DNA from: Bacillota bacterium
GTDB lineage: Bacteria; Bacillota; Clostridia; Acetivibrionales; Acetivibrionaceae
Reading direction: 5' to 3'
NCBI GenBank assembly: GCA_023398495.1
Contig: JAEWSG010000244.1
Location: 16,694-80,693 of the forward strand
Length of the DNA stretch: 64,000 bases
Of the stretch, positions 45,284 to 55,200 are shown piece by piece. The notes beneath the pieces were generated by a model, which was not told where the DNA came from, made no database searches, and was given only the letters and a program-made list of their open reading frames with translations. A program made the translations under genes and the position numbers. Each line of letters starts with the position of its first letter. Positions within the stretch are counted from its first letter, which is position 1.

Positions 45284-45329
45284 TGTTCATTATATGAACA
45301 GATTAATTTTATATAATTAATCTGTTCAT
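45284..45329. promoter_or_regulatory. Inverted repeats overlapping the polysaccharide operon promoter
   Basis: TGTTCA-TTATA-TGAACA (45284-45300) and a second inverted repeat with perfect 15-base arms (45294-45308, 45315-45329) share the TGAACA half-site, giving three half-sites. They straddle the promoter at 45306-45334 and its predicted start. This is a typical arrangement for a dimeric repressor, most simply the MarR-like gene 43366-43887. Confidence 0.7.
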
Positions 45330-45334
45330 GTCAA
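45306..45334 (-). promoter_or_regulatory. Promoter of the polysaccharide operon
   Basis: On the minus strand: TTGACA (45329-45334), 17-base spacer, TAAAAT (45306-45311). The predicted start at about 45299 gives a leader of about 94 bases before the Wzz-type gene. Confidence 0.6.
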
Positions 45335-45380
45335 ATAGAAATATTACTATCATTACTAATTTTATCACAGAAATAAAAAA

Positions 45381-45405
45381 ACTGGTAGGGATAACCCCTA
45401 CCAGT
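45381..45405 (-). terminator. Terminator of the S-layer-like gene (bidirectional)
   Basis: Perfect 10-base arms ACTGGTAGGG/CCCTACCAGT with a 5-base loop, flanked by A6 on the left and T6 on the right, so it works in both directions. It separates the SLH gene (end 45436) from the polysaccharide operon promoter. Confidence 0.9.
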
Positions 45406-45435
45406 TTTTTATTTTACTTTAATTTAGCACTTTGA

Positions 45436-48400
45436 TTAGTCAACTGTTTTTGAAAGATCAAAGTCAGCAAGTGCATTTTCACTTTCATCTACAATTGTTG
45501 GTTCAGGATTAGCTAAGAATATAACTTGCACTTTCTTACCTGAATAGTCTCCATCAATTACAACTACAAGCTTAGCCGCTGCTTCTTCGTCCACATTTGA
45601 TGTTGCTGTATTATCAGCAACTGCATCATAGTAGAAGATTTGAGCTACTTTTGTTGAACCATCAGCTTTAACTCTAAACTGAGCTAAATCAGTACCAAGA
45701 AGTTCTTCACCATTATCAAAAGCTAAGTTTTCAGTTAATTCAATGGTTACAACAGTACCTTCTTCATCATCATATACTGCTGAAGCAACTGAATCAGCTT
45801 TTGGAGCAAATCCGTCTTCAACTTCACCATCAGCAAATCCAGCGTCGATTTCCAATGGTTGTTCAAAAGCATTAACTGTGTTTACTTCATCTACAAGAGA
45901 CAAATACAATGTCTTACCTTCATATTTTCCATCTGAAGTAAGGTCAGCGTTTACAGTCAATATGATCTTATCATCCTTGTATTCAGCATCCCATGCATCA
46001 ATATCAATTGCAGCAGATCCTGTACCAGCTTTGATTACAAAGTCAGCTGGATCTATTGTTTTGCTGTTTACTGAATCGCCTTCTCCAAGTGTAAGTTCGA
46101 TTTTGTTAGTACCAGTTACAACCGCTCCAGTTATTTCTGGTGCAGTAGGTGCAACATATGAACCTAAATCATAAGATTCTGTAACTATTTCGTTTCCAGC
46201 CAAGTCAGTTACTGAATCAATCTGTAAATAATCTATGCTGTCTACATCTACTGAATCGTCACCTTCATCAGTAGCAAATGCTAAGCATACAGTTTGACCA
46301 TCTGACAATAAATCTACGTCTACAAGGTCTTTATCCAGTGCATAAACTTTATTGTTTATGATATATGAATAACTTGTAAGAGCAGTTGCTGTATTAACGT
46401 CTACATCTTCACTGTAAGTTACATAGATTTCATTTCTGATTGGGGCAACAAACTCATCAGTCTCACCATCACCCTTACGGTATATTGAAGATACCTCTGG
46501 AGCAACCTGGTCGTCTATTTCTATTGTAACAGTTTGAGTTAATATTTCATTCTTTAAAGGATTGTTGTCTGCAACTTCGCTCATCTTCAAAGTGTGTTTC
46601 TCAGAAGCAAATGTTCCACTACCTGACTTAGCAAGAACAAGCTTAGTTTTTACGTCTTCACCACCATCACGATAGTATGTTGCAGGTGTAACAACAGATA
46701 CTACATCACCATCTGCATTTTTAAGTTCAAATTTACCACCTTCAAGAACTTCCTCGTTGAACTCAAGAACTATCTGTGTTTGGTTTTCTTTTATTTCATA
46801 TCCAACAAATTCTGGTCTTTCTGTGTCATAAGCCGGGCTTACGCTGATTTCGAAGTCAACTTTGTTTCCACTGTAATCAGTAAGATCATCAATAGTTACT
46901 TTTCCACCAGCTGTTGGTAGAGCATCTTCAATATCAAAAGTGATTGTTAATGTCTTATTGTCTTCAGCTAGTTTCACTTCAACTATTGTAGCACTTGTAT
47001 TAGTACTAACATCAGCCTTAGCTGGAGCTACAACTTCTTCATTAAATTCGATAACAACTTTTGTCTGAGTAGCTTCTTTAACTGTACCAGTTGCAGCTGT
47101 AGTATCTTCAACTACCGCAAATTCAGTTTCATTAGCTTCGATTGCAAAATCTGCAAAGTCTTTTACCTTATTCTTTACAACCATCTTATGAGTACCTGCT
47201 GCCAAACGAGTTGTCAATTTAAAGCTAACTGTTTTGCCATTAGCAGATAATTCAGGTTGTTTTGAACCGAACAATTTACCATCAATAGTGTAGTTTGAAA
47301 TACCAGTTGCAAAGTCTACTGGCTCGTTGTAAGTTACTTTTACAAGACCGTTACCTACCGCAACTACTTCAACAATAGTAGGAGCAGCAGTATCTTTGAT
47401 GTTCTTTACAGTAACTTCAACATCATCTGTAAATCCAAGATCTTTATCAACAGTAACTGTAACATCAGCCTGCTGACCAACTTTTGTACCAAGAAGTAAT
47501 GTTACAGTCTTTTTATCTGCTGAAAGCTCAGCATTTGCAACACTGTTACGAGCAACTTTATAATTTGCTTTATTAGTTGCTTTGTCTTCATCTAAAACCT
47601 TGTTGAAGTTAAGAACTACTTCTTTAAGGTTTCCAGCTGAAGCACCATCAACTTTTAATACAGCAGGTGCAACTATAACTTTTACTGTAGCTTTAACTGT
47701 AGTATCAGCTATAACACCTTCAATTGTCTGTTCGCCTTCTGCTGCAGTGTTAACTGTTGGCCAAGTAACATTTACGTCACCTGTTGATTCGTCATCATAT
47801 GTTGCTTTAACAGTTGCAGGAAGCTCAGGTGTTCCGTTGATATCTACGTCAACATCAGCTATTGCAGCTACAGATACGATATCAAGGTATTTAACACCAG
47901 CATCTTTAAGCTGTTCTACTGTGATATTCTCGCTTTTGAGTAATGCTTTAACAAGCTTTACACCATCAGCTTTGTATTTAGCTTGTAATGCACCGAATGA
48001 AATACCAACTAATGAATCTTTCTTTATTTGTGCATCACTGTTGAAAAGTGTAGCTTCAGCAGCTGTTAAACCACCGATTTCACTTAATTTAGTTGCTGCA
48101 GTATGATAATCAAAATCTCCATCATATCCTAACTGTTGAAGAAGCAGTGAGCTATAAGCTTTACCGTTCAATCCAGCAGCTGGTCTGAATGTTGAATCTT
48201 CTGCATAACCTTTTACAAAACCCTTGTCAACTGCATATGCTACTTGTCTTTTAGCCCATTCAGCAACTGTGCCGCCGTCTGTAAACTTAGCAAGTTTTTC
48301 ATTTACTTGTGCGTCTGTGAGTAATTTTGCTTCTTCTTCTTGACCAAACATTCTGAGAAGCATAACAACTCCGGTTTGTCTGTCAAGAGCTGTTCCTAAG

Positions 48401-48573
48401 TCTGGATCAAAAACCCCAGGCTCTGTACTTACACCCAAATACAAACCGAGCTTGTTGAGGGCTGTTGCTTGACTTTCATAGCTGAATGATTCAGCGAATG
48501 CAGGCACTACTGCGATAGATGCGATCATAGCAACTACCAATAATGCCGCTAACATCTTTTTGAGATTCTTCAT
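45436..48573 (-). CDS. S-layer/surface protein with SLH and bacterial Ig-like modules
   Basis: 1045 residues. Signal peptide MKNLKKMLAALLVVAMIASIAVVPAFA, SLH-like region (~30-215), a Big_4-like segment with VKATYDDESTGDVNVTWP (~255-300), then repeated SbsA Ig-like modules with the motif FNxxxD/EV (~305-1045). Composition is acidic, no Cys in the mature part was noticed, and there is no LPXTG, so anchoring is by SLH. A strong promoter and long leader precede it, as for a major surface protein. A larger paralogue with the same module order lies at 52273-56451. Confidence 0.92.
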   Translation of the reverse strand: MKNLKKMLAALLVVAMIASIAVVPAFAESFSYESQATALNKLGLYLGVSTEPGVFDPDLGTALDRQTGVVMLLRMFGQEEEAKLLTDAQVNEKLAKFTDGGTVAEWAKRQVAYAVDKGFVKGYAEDSTFRPAAGLNGKAYSSLLLQQLGYDGDFDYHTAATKLSEIGGLTAAEATLFNSDAQIKKDSLVGISFGALQAKYKADGVKLVKALLKSENITVEQLKDAGVKYLDIVSVAAIADVDVDINGTPELPATVKATYDDESTGDVNVTWPTVNTAAEGEQTIEGVIADTTVKATVKVIVAPAVLKVDGASAGNLKEVVLNFNKVLDEDKATNKANYKVARNSVANAELSADKKTVTLLLGTKVGQQADVTVTVDKDLGFTDDVEVTVKNIKDTAAPTIVEVVAVGNGLVKVTYNEPVDFATGISNYTIDGKLFGSKQPELSANGKTVSFKLTTRLAAGTHKMVVKNKVKDFADFAIEANETEFAVVEDTTAATGTVKEATQTKVVIEFNEEVVAPAKADVSTNTSATIVEVKLAEDNKTLTITFDIEDALPTAGGKVTIDDLTDYSGNKVDFEISVSPAYDTERPEFVGYEIKENQTQIVLEFNEEVLEGGKFELKNADGDVVSVVTPATYYRDGGEDVKTKLVLAKSGSGTFASEKHTLKMSEVADNNPLKNEILTQTVTIEIDDQVAPEVSSIYRKGDGETDEFVAPIRNEIYVTYSEDVDVNTATALTSYSYIINNKVYALDKDLVDVDLLSDGQTVCLAFATDEGDDSVDVDSIDYLQIDSVTDLAGNEIVTESYDLGSYVAPTAPEITGAVVTGTNKIELTLGEGDSVNSKTIDPADFVIKAGTGSAAIDIDAWDAEYKDDKIILTVNADLTSDGKYEGKTLYLSLVDEVNTVNAFEQPLEIDAGFADGEVEDGFAPKADSVASAVYDDEEGTVVTIELTENLAFDNGEELLGTDLAQFRVKADGSTKVAQIFYYDAVADNTATSNVDEEAAAKLVVVIDGDYSGKKVQVIFLANPEPTIVDESENALADFDLSKTVD

Positions 48574-48723
48574 ACTCTCAAATCCTCCTTGTATTGTTGT
48601 TTTTTTGGGAAGCAGGCTTAAAATGTAAAGCCAGGCTACGCCTTATCCCTATGTGTCTTAACCTGACCTATCTTGCATTTTGCTCAAGACTGGCGCACTT
48701 AACCTATCTTGAATTCAAAACTA
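48574..48723 (-). other. Long 5' leader of the S-layer-like gene
   Basis: About 143 transcribed bases before the ATG. They contain a direct repeat AGATAGGT near 48667 and 48704, each with GGTTAAG next to it, and a GGCTT/AAGCC hairpin closer to the start codon; the ribosome site is AAGGAGG. No known riboswitch was recognised. Long stable leaders are common on S-layer mRNAs. Confidence 0.45.
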
Positions 48724-48752
48724 ATTATATCATCGGCATTTTTTTGAGTCAA
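48724..48752 (-). promoter_or_regulatory. Strong promoter of the S-layer-like gene
   Basis: On the minus strand: TTGACT (48747-48752), 17-base spacer, TATAAT (48724-48729), near consensus. Confidence 0.75.
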
Positions 48753-48930
48753 CATCTAGAATCCAAGTGTAAAGAAATTGTAATAGAATTGAAACAAACT
48801 TTATTTTTGTAATATGGCATGAATTAAGAATTTTTTTTAATATTGTTAGATCGGAAAAAAATTTTTTCATTTAAAATATTTCCTGGTGAATTTATTATGG
48901 CGTAAAGAAGAAAAATATCAAGATATATTA

Positions 48931-48952
48931 AAAGCCGGTATTCACCGGCTTT
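48931..48952 (-). terminator. Terminator of the SASP gene
   Basis: Perfect 9-base arms AAAGCCGGT/ACCGGCTTT with loop ATTC. It follows the SASP stop (48970) by 18 bases; the tail is A/T-rich rather than a clean T-run. Confidence 0.6.
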
Positions 48953-48969
48953 GGTCACGCTTTAAGGCA

Positions 48970-49140
48970 CTACCTGCTGAGGTTTCTTTCTGCCATCTCA
49001 ATAGCCTTTTTTACAATATTTCCGCAGTCCCTTGATGAAACAGAACCCCAACCTTCATTCTGAACGACATTATATACGCCTAATTCTTTTGCTATTTCAG
49101 CCTTAAGATTTTCGGACATCATACCTCCACGTCTGCTCAT
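48970..49140 (-). CDS. Small acid-soluble spore protein, alpha/beta type
   Basis: 56 residues (MSRRGGMMSENLKAEIAKEL...). It has the two conserved family blocks: LKAEIAKELGV and GWGSVSSRDCGNIV followed by an IEMAERNLS ending. AAAGGAGG lies 8 bases before the ATG at 49140. These proteins coat and protect DNA in the dormant spore. The GPR protease site region (normally T/E-I-A) is represented by AEIAKE. The gene is monocistronic, facing away from cwlJ. It is too short for a long-frame screen but is unambiguous. Confidence 0.93.
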   Translation of the reverse strand: MSRRGGMMSENLKAEIAKELGVYNVVQNEGWGSVSSRDCGNIVKKAIEMAERNLSR

Positions 49141-49339
49141 AGTTCATGCCTCCTTTTAATATAAGTAGAAACTACTTATATATTAATTTGCGTACACTCT
49201 TATTATTATCAAATTTTCTTATATAATTTGATGAAATTATTTCAATATATTCTTTAAAATTCTCATTAACCTGTTACCTTTTTATGCTTATGTTAATATA
49301 ATACATTAACCGTATTCTATTGAAAGAAAGGTGATTTTT

Positions 49340-49783
49340 ATGTCCTATCCAGCAAGAGAGTTGCTAGCCAGGTTAATTAAATGTGAAGCAGGCGGAGAAG
49401 GATTAAACGGAATGAAGGCTGTGGCAACTGTTGTAATGAACAGAGTGCATGTTGCATATGGTGAATACTTAAAAATGGGGCAGGGTGATCTTCGTAAGGT
49501 TATATTCCAGCCGCGACAGTTTACTTGTGTTATGAGTACGGTATATGGCGAAATAAATCCTCAGACCATTTGGGCAACTCCACCTGAGGATATTCACTAT
49601 GAAGTTGCAGATTGGGCACTAGCAGGTCATAAGCTTTCTGGAATAGGAGAGTGCCTGTGGTACTATAATCCCTTCAGACCTTCATGTGCTTCTATATTTC
49701 CCGCTTCAGGAACGGGCCAATTTATTACAAGAGTCAATCAACACTGTTTTTATAACCCTACTCCGCTATATGCTGAAACTTAA
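49340..49783 (+). CDS. cwlJ: Spore cortex-lytic enzyme, CwlJ/SleB catalytic domain
   Basis: 147 residues consisting only of the SleB/CwlJ hydrolase domain: ARLIKCEAGGEGLNGMKAVA (catalytic Glu16), VVMNRV, FSPRQF-like PRQFTCV and NPxxP-type endings. There is no signal peptide, as in CwlJ. The ATG at 49340 is chosen: AAAGGTG lies 7 bases upstream, whereas the GTG at 49331 is part of that site. The gene is followed 39 bases later by gerQ, exactly the cwlJ-gerQ pairing of Bacillus, where GerQ is needed for CwlJ to sit in the coat. Confidence 0.9.
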   Translation: MSYPARELLARLIKCEAGGEGLNGMKAVATVVMNRVHVAYGEYLKMGQGDLRKVIFQPRQFTCVMSTVYGEINPQTIWATPPEDIHYEVADWALAGHKLSGIGECLWYYNPFRPSCASIFPASGTGQFITRVNQHCFYNPTPLYAET

Positions 49784-49822
49784 ATAAATTATATCAGTAA
49801 TAAAAAATCAGGAGGTTTTCTT

Positions 49823-50275
49823 ATGCCAAACTACCCAAACAAAAATGTTATGATGCCTAAAATGAATACTTATCTGGCTCCATGCCAGAAGTGCGGAGCA
49901 GATACTGCCACACAGTTTACTCCGGCAGTTCCGCCAGCTTCACAAATGCCTACAGGCTTTCCTACAGGGCCTATTTATAGCAGTCCAGTTCAAGCCCAAA
50001 CCACTGCCCCAGTGCCCGTTGTTCAAATGTCAACAGGGAATGTGGTCGAAATATCCGAAACGGTTCTAAGTACTGCATATACCCAAGGATACCTGAAAAC
50101 ACAAATCGGCAGACAGGTAAAAGTGGAATTTTTGATAGGTACCAATATGCTTGTTGACAGAGAAGGTACACTAATGGAAGTAGGTACAAGTTACATTATA
50201 ATCCGTGAAACAGAAACTGACGACCTTCTGTTGTGCGATATGTATTCAATAAAATTTGTAAGGTTCTATTATTAA
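49823..50275 (+). CDS. gerQ: GerQ-like spore coat protein
   Basis: 150 residues. A Pro/Gln/Thr-rich low-complexity first half (~30-75) with one CQKCG pair, then a GerQ-like domain: YLKTQIGRQVKVEFLIG, GTLMEVGTSYIIIRETETDDLLLCDMYSIKFVRFYY. The match to GerQ is moderate, but its position right after the CwlJ-type gene is the known operon order. AGGAGGTT lies before the ATG. It localises cortex hydrolase during germination in Bacillus. Confidence 0.78.
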   Translation: MPNYPNKNVMMPKMNTYLAPCQKCGADTATQFTPAVPPASQMPTGFPTGPIYSSPVQAQTTAPVPVVQMSTGNVVEISETVLSTAYTQGYLKTQIGRQVKVEFLIGTNMLVDREGTLMEVGTSYIIIRETETDDLLLCDMYSIKFVRFYY

Positions 50276-50295
50276 TTCGATCCTGTTCAAAGAAA

Positions 50296-50336
50296 TCGCA
50301 GGGGCCATGTTGTTTTTACAAGCATAGCCTCTGCGA
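50296..50336. terminator. Long hairpin between gerQ and the CBS gene
   Basis: TCGCAGGGGC pairs with GCCTCTGCGA, continued by ATG/CAT and TTGT/ACAA, with a G-T pair and a small mismatch. It lies where convergent transcripts meet; there is no strong T-run. Confidence 0.4.
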
Positions 50337-50400
50337 CTTGTTCAATTGCATTTAACTTTCAATACCTTTAATTATCACAACAGTAGTTACTGTGGCTTGA

Positions 50401-50820
50401 TTACTTTGTCTTCTTTGAAATCTCAGTTAAAGCCTCTGAAGCTTCGGTATCAAACCTATAGTCAGTAGCCATGTCTCCTAAAGCCAGTATTCCTACAAGT
50501 TGGTTGTTTTCAACTACAGGAACCCTTCTTATCTGCTGCTGTGCCATAATTTTTGTAACTTCATCCACATCCATGTCAGGTGTAACAGTTGTAACCTGTG
50601 AAGTCATAACATCCTGAACTTTTGTATCCTGCGGAATCTTACCGTGTGCAACATTTCTTACAACTATGTCTCTGTCAGTCACAACACCAACTACCTTGCT
50701 CTGGTCGAACACCGGTACTGATCCGACATTAAGTTTCTGCATCAATTGAGCAGCTTCAACTACTGTATTGGATGGATTTACATAACCAACATTTTTTGTC
50801 ATCTTGTCTCTTACTTTCAC
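50401..50820 (-). CDS. Tandem CBS-domain protein
   Basis: 139 residues made up of two CBS domains: MTKNVGYVNPSNTVVEAAQLM...GVVTDRDIVVR and VQDVMTSQVTTVTPDMDVDEV...LVGILALGD. Such stand-alone pairs bind adenine nucleotides and regulate partners. AAGGGG lies 7 bases before the ATG. The gene is monocistronic; its partner is unknown. The family is widespread in spore formers and other clostridia. Confidence 0.93.
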   Translation of the reverse strand: MKVRDKMTKNVGYVNPSNTVVEAAQLMQKLNVGSVPVFDQSKVVGVVTDRDIVVRNVAHGKIPQDTKVQDVMTSQVTTVTPDMDVDEVTKIMAQQQIRRVPVVENNQLVGILALGDMATDYRFDTEASEALTEISKKTK

Positions 50821-51025
50821 ATAATCATCCCCTTATTTTGAATTCAATTATATTATCTTCATTTACAATTATGATAACCGTTGAATTTATTGTTAATAAA
50901 ATAAACGCCCTCCTTCAAAGTAAAAATTTGTTTTTTTAAATTTAGATTAAACTGTCTATTATTTTTTAATAAAATGATATAATTATAGTAACAATGTTAT
51001 ATAAAATCAAAAGGACTGATTTTCT

Positions 51026-52168
51026 GTGCATCATAATGTTAAAATAATTTTTTTATCGGTTTTTTTTACTATAATTATGTTTTTATTGTTTTTCTTCAAG
51101 CCAATATCAAGTTATATTTATTACTCAATATATAATAAAGAAAACCTTATAGTAAATGTTTCCGTAGTCAATTCACAAATTCACACCCTTTCTGCCGAAT
51201 CATCAAATAGGGTTTTTCTTAAAGCAAGTGTAAAAAATCCAGAGGGTTTTCCTATGTCAAACGCTCCGTTAAGGATTTTCATAGAAAACGGAACCGGTGA
51301 ATTATCGGTTCAAAAAGAATCAACAAACTCTCTTGGCGAATGCCTGTTTTCCTATACGCCAAAAAATTATTATGAATTGCAAGGTGAAACCAGTAATCCA
51401 AATGTTAAAATAACTGCTCAAATAAAAAATTCAACCAAATCTTCTTCAAAAGAATTCAAACTTATATCCACACCTGTAATCCTCATTTACGGTTATCAGG
51501 AGGCTTCGGATGTTTATTACCACCTTAGTGAATACCTGACAGAAAAAAACTTCTATTGCAGTACCATGGAGTATGACTCAAAAGGCGGCGTAATACCAGG
51601 TGCAAAGGTGCTTGAGAATTATTTAAATAACAAAAAGCAGGAGTTCATTAATAAAGGTATATTGGTCAATAAATTTACGCTGATTACTCATAGTATGGGT
51701 GGTCTGGTGGCAAGAAGTTATACAGCAAGCGACGCCTACATTAAAAACGAAGACGTCAACAAAATAATATTTATATCAGTTCCTCATAAAGGATCATATT
51801 TTGCAGCTCTTGGAGAAAACTTTTATAATGACGTATCAATCAAGGATCTTGCCCCCGACAGTACTCTATTTACAGATATTTTTGAAACGTCAATCAATAA
51901 GGGTTTAAACCGTTCCATACAGATTGCAAATATAACAAGCCAGTATGATGAAGTTGTAACCGAAGAGAGTTCAAGCCTTGACCAATGGAAGATAGATACC
52001 GAGATGTTCAATATCGGGGATAATAATTTTACTGTGGACAGCATCTTAAGCGGCGATCTATTAAACGCTCCCAACCACAAGGGAATTCTTAATAACAAGA
52101 AAGTTTTTCAGCGGATTGAGGAGATGTTGAATACCAATTTAGCTTATCCGTCGGAAATACAGGATTAG
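51026..52168 (+). CDS. Membrane-anchored lipase-like alpha/beta hydrolase with Ig-like domain
   Basis: 380 residues: uncleaved N-terminal membrane anchor (~5-35), a Big_1-like beta domain (~40-145: VFLKASVKNPEGFPMSNAPLRI), then a lipase-like hydrolase with ILIYGYQ (oxyanion), THSMGGLVAR (nucleophile Ser223) and a late NAPNHKGIL His (~352). It acts outside the membrane, probably on an ester substrate. The start is GTG with AAAAGGA 10 bases upstream. It is convergent with the second SLH gene, hence possibly a wall-associated enzyme. Confidence 0.8.
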   Translation: MHHNVKIIFLSVFFTIIMFLLFFFKPISSYIYYSIYNKENLIVNVSVVNSQIHTLSAESSNRVFLKASVKNPEGFPMSNAPLRIFIENGTGELSVQKESTNSLGECLFSYTPKNYYELQGETSNPNVKITAQIKNSTKSSSKEFKLISTPVILIYGYQEASDVYYHLSEYLTEKNFYCSTMEYDSKGGVIPGAKVLENYLNNKKQEFINKGILVNKFTLITHSMGGLVARSYTASDAYIKNEDVNKIIFISVPHKGSYFAALGENFYNDVSIKDLAPDSTLFTDIFETSINKGLNRSIQIANITSQYDEVVTEESSSLDQWKIDTEMFNIGDNNFTVDSILSGDLLNAPNHKGILNNKKVFQRIEEMLNTNLAYPSEIQD

Positions 52169-52242
52169 GCTTCTACATTTTGCTGTAACTGTTGGCTTAC
52201 TTTGGCTAATCCTCAAAACTGTAAGGTAGGGCATAAAGTAAA

Positions 52243-52260
52243 GCCGGGATTGCTCCCGGC
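52243..52260. terminator. Bidirectional terminator between lipase-like and SLH genes
   Basis: GCCGGGA/TCCCGGC with a TTGC loop, followed by TAGTTTTTC on the plus strand and TTTACTTTA on the minus strand, in a convergent gap. Confidence 0.7.
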
Positions 52261-52272
52261 ATACTAGTTTTT

Positions 52273-55200
52273 CTATTTGACTTTTGATGACAAATTAAAT
52301 CCTGCTAGTTTATTTCCTGCATTATCACAGATCGTCATTGTATCATTTGGTGTGAAAATCACCTTAACATCCTTACCCGAACAATCTTTATCTATAACAA
52401 TCTCAAATCTTGCACAACTTTCATCAATATCAGTTGAATAATCATCAAAATAATATGCATCGAAGTAAGTTATTGTTACCGGCAAAGCTAAACCATCTGT
52501 TATTACTTCAAACTGGCCTAACTCAGTCTCAGAAATTTCAGCATCAGGAGTGATATTCAAGTTCTCTGACAACTCTATAATAAGTTCAGTTTTTCCATAT
52601 TTATATACAGCAGATGCTACTGAATCTGCTGTAGGTTCAAAAGCGTCATCAATTTTAATTTCATAATCAAAATGTTGAAGCATCAGCTTCTTTCCAAATA
52701 TATTCTCAGTACTCATATCGATATTATTGAGTGACATCCAAAGAACATTATCTTCATAAGTTCCATTTGCTTTTAATTCAGCATTTACAGTTAGTTCAAT
52801 TTCAAGTTTTTCCGGATCATACTCAGCATCCCAAGCGGTTATATCTGTATCTCCTGAAGTAATAGAAAAATCACTCGGGCTCAAAGTACTCTCATTTATA
52901 GGAGAACTAATTTTGACTAAAACTCTATTCTTGCCTGTTACCTGTGCTGACATTACTTTTGGGTACTCAATAATTTCATCGAAATAAGCAAATGCGTGTT
53001 GGGGTATTTTTTCCCCTTTAAGGTTAGTTACTGCGTCTATCTGAAAAATTTCGATATAATCAACAGATATCCAGTCCCATTCATCATCTCTATCACGTAT
53101 TGGAAATTCTATACATACTGTCTTACCATCATATAACAACGTTACAGTAGTATCTGAATTCAAAAAGTGATGAACACCACCTGATGTGTATATATAGCTC
53201 GTTCTTGATTCAGCGCTTGCTTTATCTACTTTTTCATCAAAAACTATGAATAACTTGTTTTCATCATAATCTGCAAATATTTGAGAATAATTCGGTGCAG
53301 GTTCAAGTTTCGGAGTATCCCCGGAAGCATGCCCAATAATATCAAATTCAGTTTCAGTGAATGTACTTGTAATCATTTTATTGCCTGCCAAATCAGATAC
53401 CATCTCTACTTGAAAATTTATTATATTATCAACATCTACTTTTTCTTTTTTAAATTCGACACACACAGTTAAACCATCTGGCAATAATCCTATAGTATTA
53501 TCCTCACTTAAATAATAAGTTATACGATTATCAAGAGTATAACTGTAGCTACTTTTAGACTCTGCTGTGTTTTTATCTACTTTTTCATCAAACCTGATAT
53601 ATATTTTATTATTTTCCGAATCTTTAGAAATACTGTATATAAAAGGTGAAATTTGATCACATACATAAATTTCCACTTCCGTGTTTGCAATCTCATTTTT
53701 AAACGGAGTAAAATCTGCTACTTTACTTATTGACAATGTATAATTTTTTGAATCAAACTCCATAAAATCAGATCTTTTAAGAACAAGTCTGTTTTTTACA
53801 TACTCATTACTTACACTGTCATAATAGTATCCCATAAGTGATAAATCCACTTCATTTTTGTCTTCATCAGTAAGCTTGAAATGACCAGAATAAAGATATA
53901 TTTCTTCAGAGAATTCAAGAATTATCTGTTTCTGATGATCAGCTACTGTATACCCGACAAATTCAGGTCTTATTCTATCGCAGACTGGAGTTACAAAAAT
54001 CTTAAATTCAACCATGTTTCCACTATAGTCAGTAAGATTATTAATAATTATGTTTCCACCAGTATCCGGTAAAGCATCACTTACATCAAAATTAACTGTA
54101 AGCGTCCTATTGTCCTCATCCAATTTAATACTTCCGATTGTTGATCGTGTATCATTTTCTACATCATCAATATCTATAGGTTTGACTTCCTCATCAAATC
54201 TTATTACAACTTTTGTCTGAGTGGCACTTTCAATTATTCCCGTTGGTGCTGTTTTATCTTCGAAAACTTCGAACTCTTTCTCCTTATTTTCAATATAAAA
54301 TGATGTATAGTCACATATTCTGTTTCTTTCAGTCAGTTTATGGATACCTGGCGATAATGGGTTTGTCAACTGCAGAAGTACCTCTTTACCATTACTTGAC
54401 AACATAGGTTGACGAGCAGGAAATAAACGTCCGTCAATTTCATAAGCTGAAAGAGAAGCAGCATACTCTACAGGTTCACTGAATCTTACTTTCAACAAAC
54501 TATTACCTGTTGCCGTTACTTCGACAATTTCAGGGACAGTTATATCCTTTATATTTTTTACAATAACTACAGTATCCTCAGCAAGCCCAATATCTGACTT
54601 AATATTTACTTCTATACTACCTTGTTGTCTAATTTTATTTCTAAGAAGTAATGTTACGGTCGTCTTATCGTCTGATAGCTCTGCGTTTATAGTGCTATTA
54701 TTAAAAATGTCATCTACATAATAATTTTTTATATCTTCTGCCTCTGAGATATTTGTTAATGGCTTATTGAATTTAAGAACTACCTCTTTTAGATTGTCTG
54801 CAGTTGCACTTTCAAGTTTTAATTCTATAGCTACAACTATTACTTTAACTGTAACTTTTAATGTATTATCAGATATTGTACCTTCAATTATCTGTTCTCC
54901 GGCAGCAGAGGTATCAATTTCAGGCCACACAACAGATACTTCTCTGGTAGTTCCATCATTAAAGGTTGCCTTAACGGTTAATGGAAGTATAGGTTTATCC
55001 CCAATTTCAACATTTACATCAGCAAGAGGTTCTACAGATAAGATATATGCTGCTGGCATTGGTGTGAGAGTTGATGTAGGCGTTGAATATGGAACAGGAG
55101 TATTGGCAGGCGTTGCTGTAAAATCCGAAATAGAAGTTGGTTTTATTGTAGCTGTTACTTTAATATCTATTGTAGGCGTTGCTATAGGTGTTATTGTAGG

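Noticed and set aside
45743..48106. 143- and 174-codon plus-strand frames opposite the S-layer-like gene
   Set aside because: Shadows created by strong codon bias of the sense gene; low-complexity Ser/Thr content and no homology pattern.
48574..48723. c-di-GMP or other known riboswitch in the S-layer leader
   Set aside because: The conserved sequence blocks of c-di-GMP aptamers are missing; only short repeats and a small hairpin are visible.
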